This document shows positions 1-7,820 of a stretch of DNA of 64,000 nucleotides, in pieces. Below the pieces are notes generated by a model. That model was given only the letters and a program-made list of their open reading frames with translations, searched no databases and was not told the DNA's origin. Where the stretch lies: assembly GCA_016125275.1 (NCBI GenBank), contig WGMB01000001.1, positions 186,001 to 250,000 on the forward strand, read 5' to 3'. Both the position numbers and the translations under genes were made by a program. The stretch's first letter is position 1. Every line of letters starts with the position of its first letter. This stretch comes from Acidobacteriota bacterium. Its GTDB lineage: Bacteria; Acidobacteriota; Terriglobia; Bryobacterales; UBA6623.

Positions 1-1
1 G

Positions 2-865
2 ATGTTTCGCGAGGCGGCCAAGCAGTACGAGGAGAACGGACAGGCGATCCGGGCGCGGCAGGCGCTGGCCAACGCGGCTCTCTACGACTACCTGACGGCG
101 CGGACGCCGGAGACGCTGGGCGCGGCGAGCCGCAGCCTGGAGCACATCGACGAGATCGAGGCGCCGGGCTCGCGCGACGAGGTGTTGCAGGCGGCCGATC
201 TGCTGGCCGAGTTGCAGGGGCGGCAGTTCGAGATGCTGGCCTTTCAGGCCCAGGAGCAGCCGAACCGGGCGCTGGACCTGCACCGCAGCGCGGCGGGCTG
301 CTTCCGCAAGCTGATCGGCAAGGACTTGCAGACCTACCGGCTGATTCCGACGGGTTTCCACGACGGCTCGGCGCAGGAGCGCTACTTCTTCCACGAAGGC
401 CACGCAGCCTACTACAGCGGCCTGCAACTGCGCTATGCCGACCCGGAGGGCGCGGCCGGGCTGATCAACACCGCGGCGCAGCACTTTCGGCAAGCCGGCA
501 ACGGCGACTGGCAGCAGCGCTGCACGACGTTGCAGGCGGATTTGCGGGCGAAGCGCACCTGCTGGTTCTGCCACAGGGAGATGCAGGGCGTGGGGCTGAA
601 CGTGGACTTCTATCCGGCGCGGATCACGCAGTACGCGCGGGAGCTGATTGCGCGGCTGGACCAGGACAAGTCGTCGCTGCACCCGGAGGGCGGCCAGGCG
701 GCCATCTGCATCGTGTGCGCGACCGCCATCCAGAGCCAGGCGGACGCTTACGCCGAGCAGCGCGTGGCCGAGCTGCGCGCCGAGGTCGAGCCGCAGTTCG
801 CGGCGCTGGCGCGGCAGATCGCGAGCCTGAGCAGCCGCATCGACAACCTGCGCTTCAGCCAGTGA
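2..865 (+). CDS. Helical protein with two CxxC pairs, first gene of HerA/SbcCD operon (5' end may be cut)
   Basis: Unrecognised 287-residue (as seen) protein. The reading frame is open to the window edge and the first ATG lies at base 2, so the true start may be outside the window. The first ~180 residues are alpha-helical and TPR-like (for example FREAAKQYEENG). Two cysteine pairs, C187/C190 (CWFC) and C236/C239 (CIVC), are spaced like a split zinc site, and the last ~45 residues look like a coiled coil. It sits 13 bases before a zinc-ribbon protein in the same direction, in an operon that continues to SPFH, NurA, HerA, SbcD and SbcC. A scaffold or adaptor role is inference from context only; the zinc site is inferred from Cys spacing. 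Confidence 0.75.
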   Translation: MFREAAKQYEENGQAIRARQALANAALYDYLTARTPETLGAASRSLEHIDEIEAPGSRDEVLQAADLLAELQGRQFEMLAFQAQEQPNRALDLHRSAAGCFRKLIGKDLQTYRLIPTGFHDGSAQERYFFHEGHAAYYSGLQLRYADPEGAAGLINTAAQHFRQAGNGDWQQRCTTLQADLRAKRTCWFCHREMQGVGLNVDFYPARITQYARELIARLDQDKSSLHPEGGQAAICIVCATAIQSQADAYAEQRVAELRAEVEPQFAALARQIASLSSRIDNLRFSQ

Positions 866-878
866 ACCGGAAACTTTG

Positions 879-2666
879 ATGGACGCCGCGGAGATCCAGA
901 GGCTGCTCGACAGCTTCGACATGCAACTGGCCGAGGGCCGCATCGACCTGGCGACCTACCAGGAGCTGAGCGGGCGCTGGCGGGCTCGGTTGGGCGAGGC
1001 TCCGGCCGCCGCGGCGCCGCCTCCGCCGCCGCCGGTGATTCCGATCGAGCAGGACGTGGAGGCGGTGAAGGTCTCCTGCCCGAACTGCGGCGGCTCGCTG
1101 GAGGATTCCACGCCGGGGTCGGACGGGATGCACGAGTGCCTGTTCTGCGGGCACAGCTACCGGGTGCAGTCGGCCAAGGCGAAGCTGCAGGAGGAGTTGC
1201 AGCAGTGGCTGGGGCAGTATGTGTCGGAGCAGGCGCGGTCGACGGTGGTGGATTCGGCGTCGCGCAGCGTGATCTTTCAAGACAAGCTGCTGCCGAGCTT
1301 GGAGAGGGATTTCGACCGGCTGTTCGAGAACGTGGACGGGTACCGCGAGCATCCGCTGATCGAGCTGCCGCTGGCGAGCCGGTTCGGGCCGGCGTTTTCC
1401 GGCGGGCTGCTGTCGACGCGGCGGGATCTGCTGGCGCCGGTGAAGAGCCTGTCGACGCGGTTGCAGTCGCCGGCGCTGCGGGATTTTGCGGTCAAGGACG
1501 AGGGCAAGCGGCGCCTGGAGCGGATGGAGCGGCGGATCACGGAGATTCTGCACGTGGCCAACGCGCTGGAGCAGACCCAGCGGCCCTACGCCGAAGGCGC
1601 GAACGGCGCGCTGCGCAGCCTGGGGGCGATCCGCACGTCGTACATCGAGAGCTTCGACGAGGCGGGCCCGGAGGAGCAGGCCTTTCTGCGGGCGGTGCTG
1701 GCGCGGATCGAGGCGGCCGAGACGAGCCTGACGGTGCTGCGCGACATCGAGGCCGGCGGAGACCTGCCGGGGGAGTCGCTGGCGACGCGGCTGGACCAGG
1801 CCGTGGAGAGGTACCGCGAGGCGATCGGCATGGCCGAAGCCAGCGGGCACTCGCCGCTGGAGACGGTGCCGTGGCAGCGCGGCGCGCAGCGGGAGCTGGG
1901 GCTGGTGCAGCTCCACGCGGGCTTGTTGCGGGCGTATGAGGAAGCCGCGGGGGCGGGCGTTTCGAGCTACCCAAAGTTCCAGTCCGACGTGCTGGGCTTT
2001 GTGCAGGCGGCGGATTTGCCGCTGAGCGAGCCGGCGGAGTTGGAGGTGACGGTCCTGCAGTTGGGCGAGATCGTTTCCGCGGCGCGCGGCGACAGCGGGT
2101 TGCCGCGGGTGCGCGACTGGAACTGGGTGGACGCGGCGGTGGAGGACCGTCGGCGGAAGGCCAAGTTCGGCTTCATGGGCGTGAACGAGGAAGTGGCTTC
2201 GGTGGTGCGCTGCTGGCGGCCGTTCTGGGCGGCCTCGGTGAGCTATTCGCAGGCCAGCGGCGTGGTGCTGCGCAGCGGCGCGGCGGCGCAGGCGTTTCTG
2301 CTGCTCGACGCGCTGGACCGGCGGCAGGCGCAGATCAGCCGGGTGCCGCTGGACGCCGGCTGGGGGCCGCAGATCCAGTCGGCGCTGGGCCGGCCGGCGG
2401 CGGACTCGCTGCTGACGCTGCCGGCGCTGGTGGACCGGCAGCGGGCGCAGCGGATGCTGGAGGCTTCGGTGCGGGGGAACCCGCAGTTCCCCAACGGGCG
2501 GGTGAAGGTGGAAGGGGTGCTGTGGCTGCCGTCGGTGGTGGCGCACTACCAGTCCAAGGAAGGAGCGCGGGCCGAAGAGGTGATCCCGATCGAGAGCTAT
2601 CGGGCGGACATCCAGTCGATACGGGGAGCGACGGCGCGGTTCCGGCAGAGTGTTTTGGGTTCGTAG
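879..2666 (+). CDS. Zinc-ribbon protein with N-terminal SHOCT-like hairpin
   Basis: A 595-residue protein starting at ATG 879; a TTG immediately before it is in frame but less likely. Residues 3-38 form a short helical hairpin resembling SHOCT modules (DMQLAEGRIDLATYQ), followed by an Ala/Pro linker (43-53) and a four-Cys zinc ribbon (C67, C70, C87, C90). The remaining ~500 residues are mostly predicted helical and I do not recognise them. The same hairpin recurs at the C-terminus of the SPFH protein encoded next, 21 bases downstream, which suggests the two proteins meet or share a partner. No signal peptide. The function is unknown; placement in the NurA-HerA-SbcCD operon suggests a membrane-associated or DNA-end-associated accessory role (inference). 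Confidence 0.8.
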   Translation: MDAAEIQRLLDSFDMQLAEGRIDLATYQELSGRWRARLGEAPAAAAPPPPPPVIPIEQDVEAVKVSCPNCGGSLEDSTPGSDGMHECLFCGHSYRVQSAKAKLQEELQQWLGQYVSEQARSTVVDSASRSVIFQDKLLPSLERDFDRLFENVDGYREHPLIELPLASRFGPAFSGGLLSTRRDLLAPVKSLSTRLQSPALRDFAVKDEGKRRLERMERRITEILHVANALEQTQRPYAEGANGALRSLGAIRTSYIESFDEAGPEEQAFLRAVLARIEAAETSLTVLRDIEAGGDLPGESLATRLDQAVERYREAIGMAEASGHSPLETVPWQRGAQRELGLVQLHAGLLRAYEEAAGAGVSSYPKFQSDVLGFVQAADLPLSEPAELEVTVLQLGEIVSAARGDSGLPRVRDWNWVDAAVEDRRRKAKFGFMGVNEEVASVVRCWRPFWAASVSYSQASGVVLRSGAAAQAFLLLDALDRRQAQISRVPLDAGWGPQIQSALGRPAADSLLTLPALVDRQRAQRMLEASVRGNPQFPNGRVKVEGVLWLPSVVAHYQSKEGARAEEVIPIESYRADIQSIRGATARFRQSVLGS

Positions 2667-2687
2667 GCGCGGAGCGAGGGTTTTGCC

Positions 2688-3968
2688 ATGGGCGTGATCA
2701 ATTGGCTTCTGTACAAGGTGGGCGGGCTGGTGGACAGCGTGGAAGACGCCGCCACGGGGATGGCGACGCGCGGCGGCCGGCTGGCCATCCAGTGGCCGCA
2801 TGACCGCCGGCCGGGGCTGATTTGGCGGGTTCCGGAGCCGGAAACGGTGCCGAAAGCCGAGCGCGTGACCACGGCCAGCATCTTCGTGAGCAAGCAGCCG
2901 GTGGTGGTGCGCGAGTACGAGCGGGCGCTGGTGCTGCAGGACGGCCGCAACCAGGGGCTGCTGGAGCCGGGGGTTTACGACCTGTCGCGGGCGCCGGTGA
3001 CGGGCCGCATCGAGATCATCTGGGTGATGCTGCGCGACGCCCAACTGCGCTGGGGCGTGGGCGGCGTGATGTCGTCGGACTTCGTGACCGTCGGCGGGCA
3101 CGGCAAGGTGATCGTGAGCGTGACGGACGCCGAGAAGTTCGTGCTGCAGTTTGCGGCCGGGCGGGACGAGCTGACGCAGAAGGCGCTGGAGGACTGGGTT
3201 CGGGACCTGGTGGGCGGGGTGATTCGGCAGCAGTTCGCGTCGCGGACGGCGCAGGAGCTGAACCAGGACCGCGAAGGCTTTATCCAGGTGTGCCGCGAGA
3301 AGCTGACGGGCCTGTTGGCGGAGTGGGGCCTGGGGTTCAAGCACATCGAGGTGGACATCAACCTGGCCGGCGAGTACACGGCCGCCGCGCAGCAGGTGGC
3401 GGTGACGGGGTTCCGCAACCAGCAGGCGCTGATGGAAGCGCAGATGGAGGCGCAGCGGAAGCAGTTGGAGGCGGCGGCCGAGGCCAACGCCATGCTGTCG
3501 AAGGGCGCGGCGGAGGTGCGCATCATGAACATGCTGCAGCAGAGCGGGCTGGACCCGATGCGGCTGGAGATGGTGAAGGCCTTGCAGAGCTACGCCGAGA
3601 CGCCTTCGGGCGGCGGCGGGCTGATCGGCGGGGACCTGCACAAGGGGCAGGCGTTCGCGGCGCTGACACAGGCGCTGCTGGACCCGGGGATGCCGCCGCA
3701 GGTGAAGCAGACGCTGCGCGACAGCTATCCGGAGGAGGCCAAACAGATCGAGGCCCCGGGGGCTGGGTCGCCGCCGCCGGCGGTGCAGGCTCCGGCGATC
3801 GAGCAGGCCGCGGCGCCGGCGGGGCCGGGCGGGGGGATGAGCCGGGAGAAGATCGAGCAGATGATCGAAGGCCTCGATACGCAACTGGCCGAGGGCAAGA
3901 TCACCGACGAGCAGTACGAGCAGAGGGTGGCGCGCTGGGAGAAGCGGCTGGCGGAGTTGGACGCCTGA
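2688..3968 (+). CDS. SPFH/band-7 family protein with C-terminal SHOCT-like hairpin
   Basis: A 426-residue protein. Residues ~60-270 match the SPFH (stomatin/prohibitin/flotillin/HflKC) pattern: a beta-rich domain that begins REYERALVLQDG, then the helical stretch rich in Ala/Glu/Gln (QALMEAQMEAQRKQLEAAAE) typical of these oligomerising proteins. There is no strong N-terminal membrane helix, so membrane contact would be peripheral. After a Gly/Pro/Ala linker the last ~43 residues repeat the hairpin seen in the preceding gene (DTQLAEGKITDEQYEQ). SPFH proteins form large ring or raft-like assemblies at membranes; their presence beside NurA/HerA/SbcCD is unusual. ATG 2688 follows a purine-rich GCGAGGG. 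Family call is firm; role in the operon is inference. Confidence 0.87.
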   Translation: MGVINWLLYKVGGLVDSVEDAATGMATRGGRLAIQWPHDRRPGLIWRVPEPETVPKAERVTTASIFVSKQPVVVREYERALVLQDGRNQGLLEPGVYDLSRAPVTGRIEIIWVMLRDAQLRWGVGGVMSSDFVTVGGHGKVIVSVTDAEKFVLQFAAGRDELTQKALEDWVRDLVGGVIRQQFASRTAQELNQDREGFIQVCREKLTGLLAEWGLGFKHIEVDINLAGEYTAAAQQVAVTGFRNQQALMEAQMEAQRKQLEAAAEANAMLSKGAAEVRIMNMLQQSGLDPMRLEMVKALQSYAETPSGGGGLIGGDLHKGQAFAALTQALLDPGMPPQVKQTLRDSYPEEAKQIEAPGAGSPPPAVQAPAIEQAAAPAGPGGGMSREKIEQMIEGLDTQLAEGKITDEQYEQRVARWEKRLAELDA

Positions 3969-4002
3969 GGCGGCGGGCCCCAGCGGGCATGGGGAGCCCG
4001 GC

Positions 4003-4989
4003 GTGAAGTTGCGACTCGATCCTTGGGACGCGGAGTACGGCGCGGGCTTTTCCGGCGGCGACGACGTGGTCGGCGAGGAGACGCCGGAGGGCGTGGACCT
4101 GGAGGCCGAGGCGCCGGCGGGCGAGTGGGGGCCGGTGGAGCCCTCGCAGGGCGCGGAGATCGGCGAGGTCTGCTTTGTGGACGGCGTGCGCCGGCTGGAG
4201 GCGCGGCTGTCCGTGGAGCACGGAGGCGTCTACGGCTACGGCGCGATGGGCAGCGGCGCGGTGGGTGCGGTGCGGTTGGACGGCGAGACGGCGGTGTTCG
4301 AGCGGCTGATCGTGGACCGGCTGCTGGCGGTGGGGCTGAGCGAGCTGCCGGAGCCGGTGAAGCTGGCGGCGGCGGCGACGTATCGGCCGATTCCGGCGAA
4401 CGATCCCACTGCGGACGGTCCGCTGCAAGCGATTCACAACGAGATGCGGAAGCTGGAGGAGCGGCTGGGGCGCGAGCTGGCGGCGGCTCCGGAGCGGCTG
4501 GTGGTGGCCGACGGTCCGCTGACGTTTGCGGAGCCGGCGCACGGCAACGTGGTGGGCTACATCAAGCGAGTGATGCGTCCGTATCTGCCGGCGGCGCAGT
4601 TGCGGGTGGTGGCGGGGCTGCCGAGCGGGGCGCGGTCGCCGCTGTTCGGGTTGCGCTCGTCGCAGAGATTCGAGAGGCTGTCGTGGTTTCTGCGGTTGCA
4701 GGCGCCGCGGCCGGGCGACTCGGAGTTTGCCGGCGTGGTGCGGCTGGAAGTGGCTGCCGAGGCGGGCGCGGAGCGGGCCAGGGCGCTGGCGGACGCCTGC
4801 TGCGCGCTGCTGCCGCCGCTGAGCGGGCGGCGTGGCCTGGACGCGCGGGCGCCGCAGAACCTGTTGCCGATTGCGGCGCTCGAGAATCGGCTGCGGCGGC
4901 AGATGGGCGATCAACGCATCGCCCGGCGGCGGATCGAGGCATGGATCTCCAGAGAAGCGGGGCAGGCGGCGTTCGATGCAAGGGCTTGA
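4003..4989 (+). CDS. nurA: NurA-domain nuclease
   Basis: A 328-residue protein starting at GTG 4003, with GGGGAG just upstream. It shows the NurA pattern of acidic motifs: FVDG with D60 (motif I) and VVADGPL with D170, followed by a C-terminal RLQAP/RLEV segment. NurA is a 5'-3' exo/endonuclease that works as a dimer docked on the HerA translocase hexamer to resect DNA ends with Mre11-Rad50. The next gene encodes HerA and overlaps this one by 14 bases, the coupling expected for subunits of one complex. The sequence is diverged from archaeal NurA, so the call rests on the two Asp motifs plus context; I am fairly sure of the family but not of activity. Confidence 0.8.
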   Translation: MKLRLDPWDAEYGAGFSGGDDVVGEETPEGVDLEAEAPAGEWGPVEPSQGAEIGEVCFVDGVRRLEARLSVEHGGVYGYGAMGSGAVGAVRLDGETAVFERLIVDRLLAVGLSELPEPVKLAAAATYRPIPANDPTADGPLQAIHNEMRKLEERLGRELAAAPERLVVADGPLTFAEPAHGNVVGYIKRVMRPYLPAAQLRVVAGLPSGARSPLFGLRSSQRFERLSWFLRLQAPRPGDSEFAGVVRLEVAAEAGAERARALADACCALLPPLSGRRGLDARAPQNLLPIAALENRLRRQMGDQRIARRRIEAWISREAGQAAFDARA

Positions 4990-6652
4990 TCTGAAAGAAC
5001 GGGAAGACGTGGGCGTGGTGCTGGGCTCGCGAGACAGCGCGCCGCTGTCGTTCTGGGTGGGCGTGCGGGCCGGCGCGACGGTGCAGCTCGACGACTTGAT
5101 CGTGGTGGACACGCAGACGCCGGACGGGCGGCCGATCGCGTATTTCGGCATCGTGGACGAGGTCGCCAAGCGCTTCGAGGGCCAGACCTACGATACGGAC
5201 GCCTTTCTGGTGGCGGAGAACGCCTTGCCGGCCGAGGTCGCCTATGTGGCGCACGTGCAGGTGACGCGGCTGGAGCCGGAGGTGTTCGTGCCGCCGCACC
5301 CGGGCTCGACGGCGGCGGTGGTCCACGGAGAGGCTTATCAGCGGGCTCTGTCGTTCGACACGATGGAGCGGAAGGCGGTGATCGGCATCACCCGGACTGG
5401 CGAGGCGGTCTACGCGAACCTGGAGTTTCTGGACGGGACGCGGGGCGCGCACGCTTCGATCAGCGGGGTGTCGGGCGTGGCGACGAAGACGTCGTACGCG
5501 ACCTTCCTGCTGTACTCGCTGTTCCACTCGGATGCGCTGGGGGCGGACGCGACGAACTCCAAGGCGATCATCTTCAACGTAAAGGGCGAGGACCTGCTGT
5601 GGCTGGACCAGCCGAACAGCAAGCTTTCGGAGGAGGCGCGGGCGCAGTACGAGCGCCTGGGCCTGCCGGTGGGGCCGTTCCGGTCGGTGCGGCTGTTCGC
5701 GCCGGCGAAGCGGGGAGACCGCATCGCGCCGGATACGGGCGGACGGTTCGAGGGCGTGGACCCTTACGTGTGGAGCTTGCGGCAGTTTGCGCGGGAGAGG
5801 CTGCTGCGCTTTGCCTTTGCGGGGGCCGAGGACGCCCGGCAGCAGTTGAGCTTTGTGGTGACGCGGGTGGAGCGGGTGCTGGAGAAGGCCGCGCAGGAAG
5901 GGAACTTGCAGGACCCCACGATCGAGGTGGCGGGGACGCGGCTGCACGACTTTCAGGAGCTGACGGATCTGCTCGACGGCGGGGCGCTGGACCAGATGGC
6001 GCCGAACGCGGCCTCGGGGACGCTGGACGCCTTTCGGCGGCGGCTGCACGCGGCGGCGCACCACATGGGCCATCTGGTGAGGGGGGACGAGGAGGCGGCC
6101 AAGTATCCCATCGACTGGCGCTCGTCGCAGGTGACAGTGATCGACATCCACCGGCTGCACGCCACGGCGCAGTTGTTCGTGGTGGGGGCGATCTTGAAGC
6201 GGGCGATGGAGGAGAAGGAGGCCAAGGGGACGTCCAAGCCGTTGCAGTTCATCGTGCTCGACGAGCTGAACAAGTACGCGCCCCGGCAGGGCTGGTCGCC
6301 GATTCAGGAGACGCTGCTGGACATCGCTGAGCGCGGGCGGTCGCTGGGGGTGTCTCTGTTTGGGGCGCAGCAGACGGCCAGTGAGGTGGAGCGGCGGGTG
6401 GTGTCGAACGCGGCGCTGCGGGTGGTGGGCCGGCTGGACGCGGCCGAGGCCGAGCGCGACGAGTACCGCTTCCTCGGGCGGGCGACGCGGACGCGGGCGA
6501 CGGTGCTGCAGCCGGGCTCGATGATCGTGTCGCAGCCGGAGATTCCGGTGCCGATCCTGCTGCGGTTCCCGTTTCCGGCGTGGGCGACGCGGGCTTCGGA
6601 AGCGGACCGGGACTTTGACGAGGACGAGCTGTTCTCGAGGATGGGGGAGTAG
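4976..6652 (+). CDS. herA: HerA-like DNA translocase ATPase (DUF87)
   Basis: A 558-residue HerA/FtsK-superfamily ATPase. I place the start at ATG 4976, overlapping the end of nurA; the frame is open upstream to ATG 4832 but that would bury the start deep in nurA. Residues 1-110 form the HAS-barrel-like N-terminal domain. The P-loop region reads GVSGVATKTS (164-173), one residue longer and less Gly-rich than the usual GxxGxGKS. Walker B is VLDELNKYAP, followed by FGAQQT and an Arg-containing RVVSNAALRVVGR segment typical of HerA. HerA hexamers pump DNA and feed NurA. The downstream sbcD begins one base after the stop codon. Confidence 0.88.
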   Translation: MQGLDLKEREDVGVVLGSRDSAPLSFWVGVRAGATVQLDDLIVVDTQTPDGRPIAYFGIVDEVAKRFEGQTYDTDAFLVAENALPAEVAYVAHVQVTRLEPEVFVPPHPGSTAAVVHGEAYQRALSFDTMERKAVIGITRTGEAVYANLEFLDGTRGAHASISGVSGVATKTSYATFLLYSLFHSDALGADATNSKAIIFNVKGEDLLWLDQPNSKLSEEARAQYERLGLPVGPFRSVRLFAPAKRGDRIAPDTGGRFEGVDPYVWSLRQFARERLLRFAFAGAEDARQQLSFVVTRVERVLEKAAQEGNLQDPTIEVAGTRLHDFQELTDLLDGGALDQMAPNAASGTLDAFRRRLHAAAHHMGHLVRGDEEAAKYPIDWRSSQVTVIDIHRLHATAQLFVVGAILKRAMEEKEAKGTSKPLQFIVLDELNKYAPRQGWSPIQETLLDIAERGRSLGVSLFGAQQTASEVERRVVSNAALRVVGRLDAAEAERDEYRFLGRATRTRATVLQPGSMIVSQPEIPVPILLRFPFPAWATRASEADRDFDEDELFSRMGE

Positions 6653-6653
6653 C

Positions 6654-7820
6654 GTGCGCATTCTGCACACGTCGGACTGGCACGCCGGGAGGATTTGGAA
6701 GGGGCTGAACCGGCTGGACGAGCTGGAGCGCTGCCTGGAGCAGATGGCCCGCTATGTGGAGAGCGAAGGCGTCGACCTAGTGCTGATGACGGGCGACGTG
6801 TTCGATTCGGGGGCGCCGTCAGCGGAGGCGGAGCGGGCGGTGTTCCGGTTCTTCAAGCGAGTGGGCGCGGCGGGCGCGCAGACGGTGGTGATCGCGGGCA
6901 ACCACGACTCCGGCGCGCGGCTGGAGGCCTGGAGCCTGCTGGCGGAGCTGGTGGGCGTGAGGGCGCTGGGAAGGCCCCGCAAGGCCGCTGACGGCGGGCT
7001 GATGGAGCTGCGGACGGCGGCGGGCGAGACGGCGCAGGTGGCGGCGGTTCCGTTTGCGGCGCCGCGGACGCTGGTGAGCGCCTTGGAGCTGGCTGACGAC
7101 GAGTCGCGCTCGCTGCAGAGCTACGCCGAGCGGATGGGGCGGCTGGTGCAGTCGCTGACGCGCCGCTACCGCTCGGACGCGGTGCGGCTGCTGTGCCTGC
7201 ATACGCACCTGGAGGGCGCGGTGAAGTCCGGCTCGGAGCGGCAGGTGCACGTGAACGAGGACTGGGCGGCGACGCCGGCGGGGTTGCCGGCCGATGCGCA
7301 CTACATCGCGCTGGGCCACATCCACAAGCCGCAAGAGGTGCGGTCATCGCCGTCGCCGGCGTTCTATGCCGGGTCGCCGTTGCAGCTCGACTTTGGCGAG
7401 GCCGGCGAGCAGAAGAGCTTTGTGGTGATCGACGTCCAGCCGGGCACTCAGCCGGCCCGGTTCCAGCGCGTGCCGTATGAGGGCGGCAAGGAGCTGCGGC
7501 GGGAGCGGATGACGCTGGAGCAACTCACGGCGGCGGCCGAGAGGCTGAAGGGCAGCGGTTGGCTGCGGGTGACGGTCCCGCTGGAGTCGGCGGACCCGGA
7601 GATGAACCGCAAGGTGCGGGAGCTGCTGGGCGCGTCGGCGCTGGCGGTGGACGTGGAGCTGCCGCGGGAGAAGGGCGAGCAGGAGCTGCGACCTTCGCTG
7701 GAGCTGGAGGGGCCGCGCAAGGTGTTCGAACACTACTACCGGCGGCGGCACGAGCGGGAGGCGCCGGAGGCGCTGCTGGAAGCGTTCGAGGCGCTGCGCA
7801 AAGAGGTCGAGGGATTCTGA
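6654..7820 (+). CDS. sbcD: Exonuclease SbcD / Mre11-type nuclease subunit
   Basis: A 388-residue metallophosphoesterase. The start is GTG 6654, one base after the herA stop and preceded by GGGGGAG. All five Mre11/SbcD motifs are present: HTSDWH (D8, H10), GDVFDSG, GNHDSG, LHTHLEG and LGHIHKP, which bind two Mn ions. With SbcC it forms the ATP-dependent nuclease that opens hairpins and trims blocked DNA ends. Its stop codon overlaps the ATG of sbcC (ATGA), so the two are translationally coupled. Length is normal for the family. The bacterial SbcCD pair is common; its placement behind nurA-herA is not. Confidence 0.95.
   Translation: MRILHTSDWHAGRIWKGLNRLDELERCLEQMARYVESEGVDLVLMTGDVFDSGAPSAEAERAVFRFFKRVGAAGAQTVVIAGNHDSGARLEAWSLLAELVGVRALGRPRKAADGGLMELRTAAGETAQVAAVPFAAPRTLVSALELADDESRSLQSYAERMGRLVQSLTRRYRSDAVRLLCLHTHLEGAVKSGSERQVHVNEDWAATPAGLPADAHYIALGHIHKPQEVRSSPSPAFYAGSPLQLDFGEAGEQKSFVVIDVQPGTQPARFQRVPYEGGKELRRERMTLEQLTAAAERLKGSGWLRVTVPLESADPEMNRKVRELLGASALAVDVELPREKGEQELRPSLELEGPRKVFEHYYRRRHEREAPEALLEAFEALRKEVEGF

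Noticed and set aside
855-3884. 1009-codon open frame on the - strand opposite the zinc-ribbon and SPFH genes
   Set aside because: Composition is Arg/Pro/His/Leu-rich with no domain pattern; it is the antisense shadow expected in very GC-rich coding DNA.
4832-4975. Upstream start for herA at ATG 4832
   Set aside because: It would extend the protein through 48 Arg/Gly-rich residues encoded inside nurA; ATG 4976 fits the usual overlap coupling and family N-terminus.
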